A DNA stretch of 64,000 nt, taken from assembly GCA_019044685.2 (NCBI GenBank), contig JAGTXX020000003.1, positions 1 to 64,000 of the forward strand. The letters are read 5' to 3'. Every line of letters begins with the position of its first letter. The stretch's first letter is position 1. The position numbers were made by a program, and so were the translations under genes. The notes under the pieces are model-generated. The model made no database searches and had not been told where the DNA came from. It saw nothing but the letters and a program-made list of their open reading frames with translations. This DNA comes from Nannochloris sp. 'desiccata' (taxonomy: Eukaryota > Chlorophyta > Trebouxiophyceae > Chlorellales > Chlorellaceae). This document shows, piece after piece, positions 63,828 to 64,000 of this stretch.

Positions 63828-63916
63828 TATGTTTCTTATCCCACGAAGAAGAGCCGGCGGCCTCTCGTTTCACGCTCCCAACAGTATTTCTTTTAATTCG
63901 AAGTAGACAATGTGCG

Positions 63917-64000
63917 GTGAGTGAGCATCATAAATGTTGAAAACTTTTACTACTTGTTTTTTCTGAGGCTTTGAACTTTACTAGACCCTGGCAACCGAAA
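63917..64000 (+). other. Possible first exon of a truncated plus-strand gene
   Basis: ATGTGCG followed at once by GTGAGTGAGC could be a seven-base first coding exon and donor on the plus strand, divergent from bL35. A protein starting Met-Cys-Gly would fit class II glutamine amidotransferases such as asparagine synthetase. The gene body is beyond the window, so this is a hint only. Confidence 0.15.

Overview
The window is one chromosome end of a green alga (Chlorophyta; species not recognised). It opens with CCCTAAA telomere repeats, the TTTAGGG type of the green lineage. The host genes carry short GT-AG introns, one encodes a thylakoid-lumen FKBP, another a nuclear-encoded plastid ribosomal protein bL35, and a third an SBP-box transcription factor. 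Ordinary stop codons are used.

Layout. (1) 1-251: telomere. (2) 252-10011: subtelomere with a 176-bp satellite (about 16 copies, 727-3510), a related 351-bp satellite (two blocks of four units), and a near-perfect tandem duplication with a 2986-bp offset. One copy carries an apparently intact two-exon hypothetical gene on the minus strand. (3) 10012-18899: a 5'-truncated Ty3/Gypsy chromovirus whose pol gene is split by an intact 5.6-kb non-LTR retrotransposon (LINE) inserted on the minus strand. The LINE's two ORFs lie in one frame separated by a single UAG codon. (4) 18900-27180: decayed LINE copies on the plus strand, two diverged copies of a roughly 1.2-kb unidentified repeat, and a scrap of a second Gypsy integrase. 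(5) 27502-56156, minus strand: one giant modular type I polyketide synthase (PKS) gene. (6) 56368-64000: ordinary genes, namely a lumenal FKBP, an SBP-box factor, a GH47 alpha-mannosidase and plastid bL35.

The PKS is the main find. Twelve exons joined at GT-AG boundaries keep one frame throughout and give 9179 residues, or 9144 if a further in-frame 105-nt intron is removed. The order is a GNAT-like loading region, ACP, six KS modules with no acyltransferase domain (12 ACPs in all), and then, in place of a thioesterase, a domain that reads as the C-terminal autoproteolytic domain of nucleoporin Nup98. The protein ends on the Phe that precedes the scissile bond in Nup98. This PKS-nucleoporin fusion is directly visible as one continuous reading frame. 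I know of no description of it, but I could not search. Malonyl units must be loaded by an acyltransferase encoded elsewhere, as is known for algal multimodular PKSs. From the reductive domains, the chain on the last carrier would be a 14-carbon hydroxy-polyene thioester (inference).
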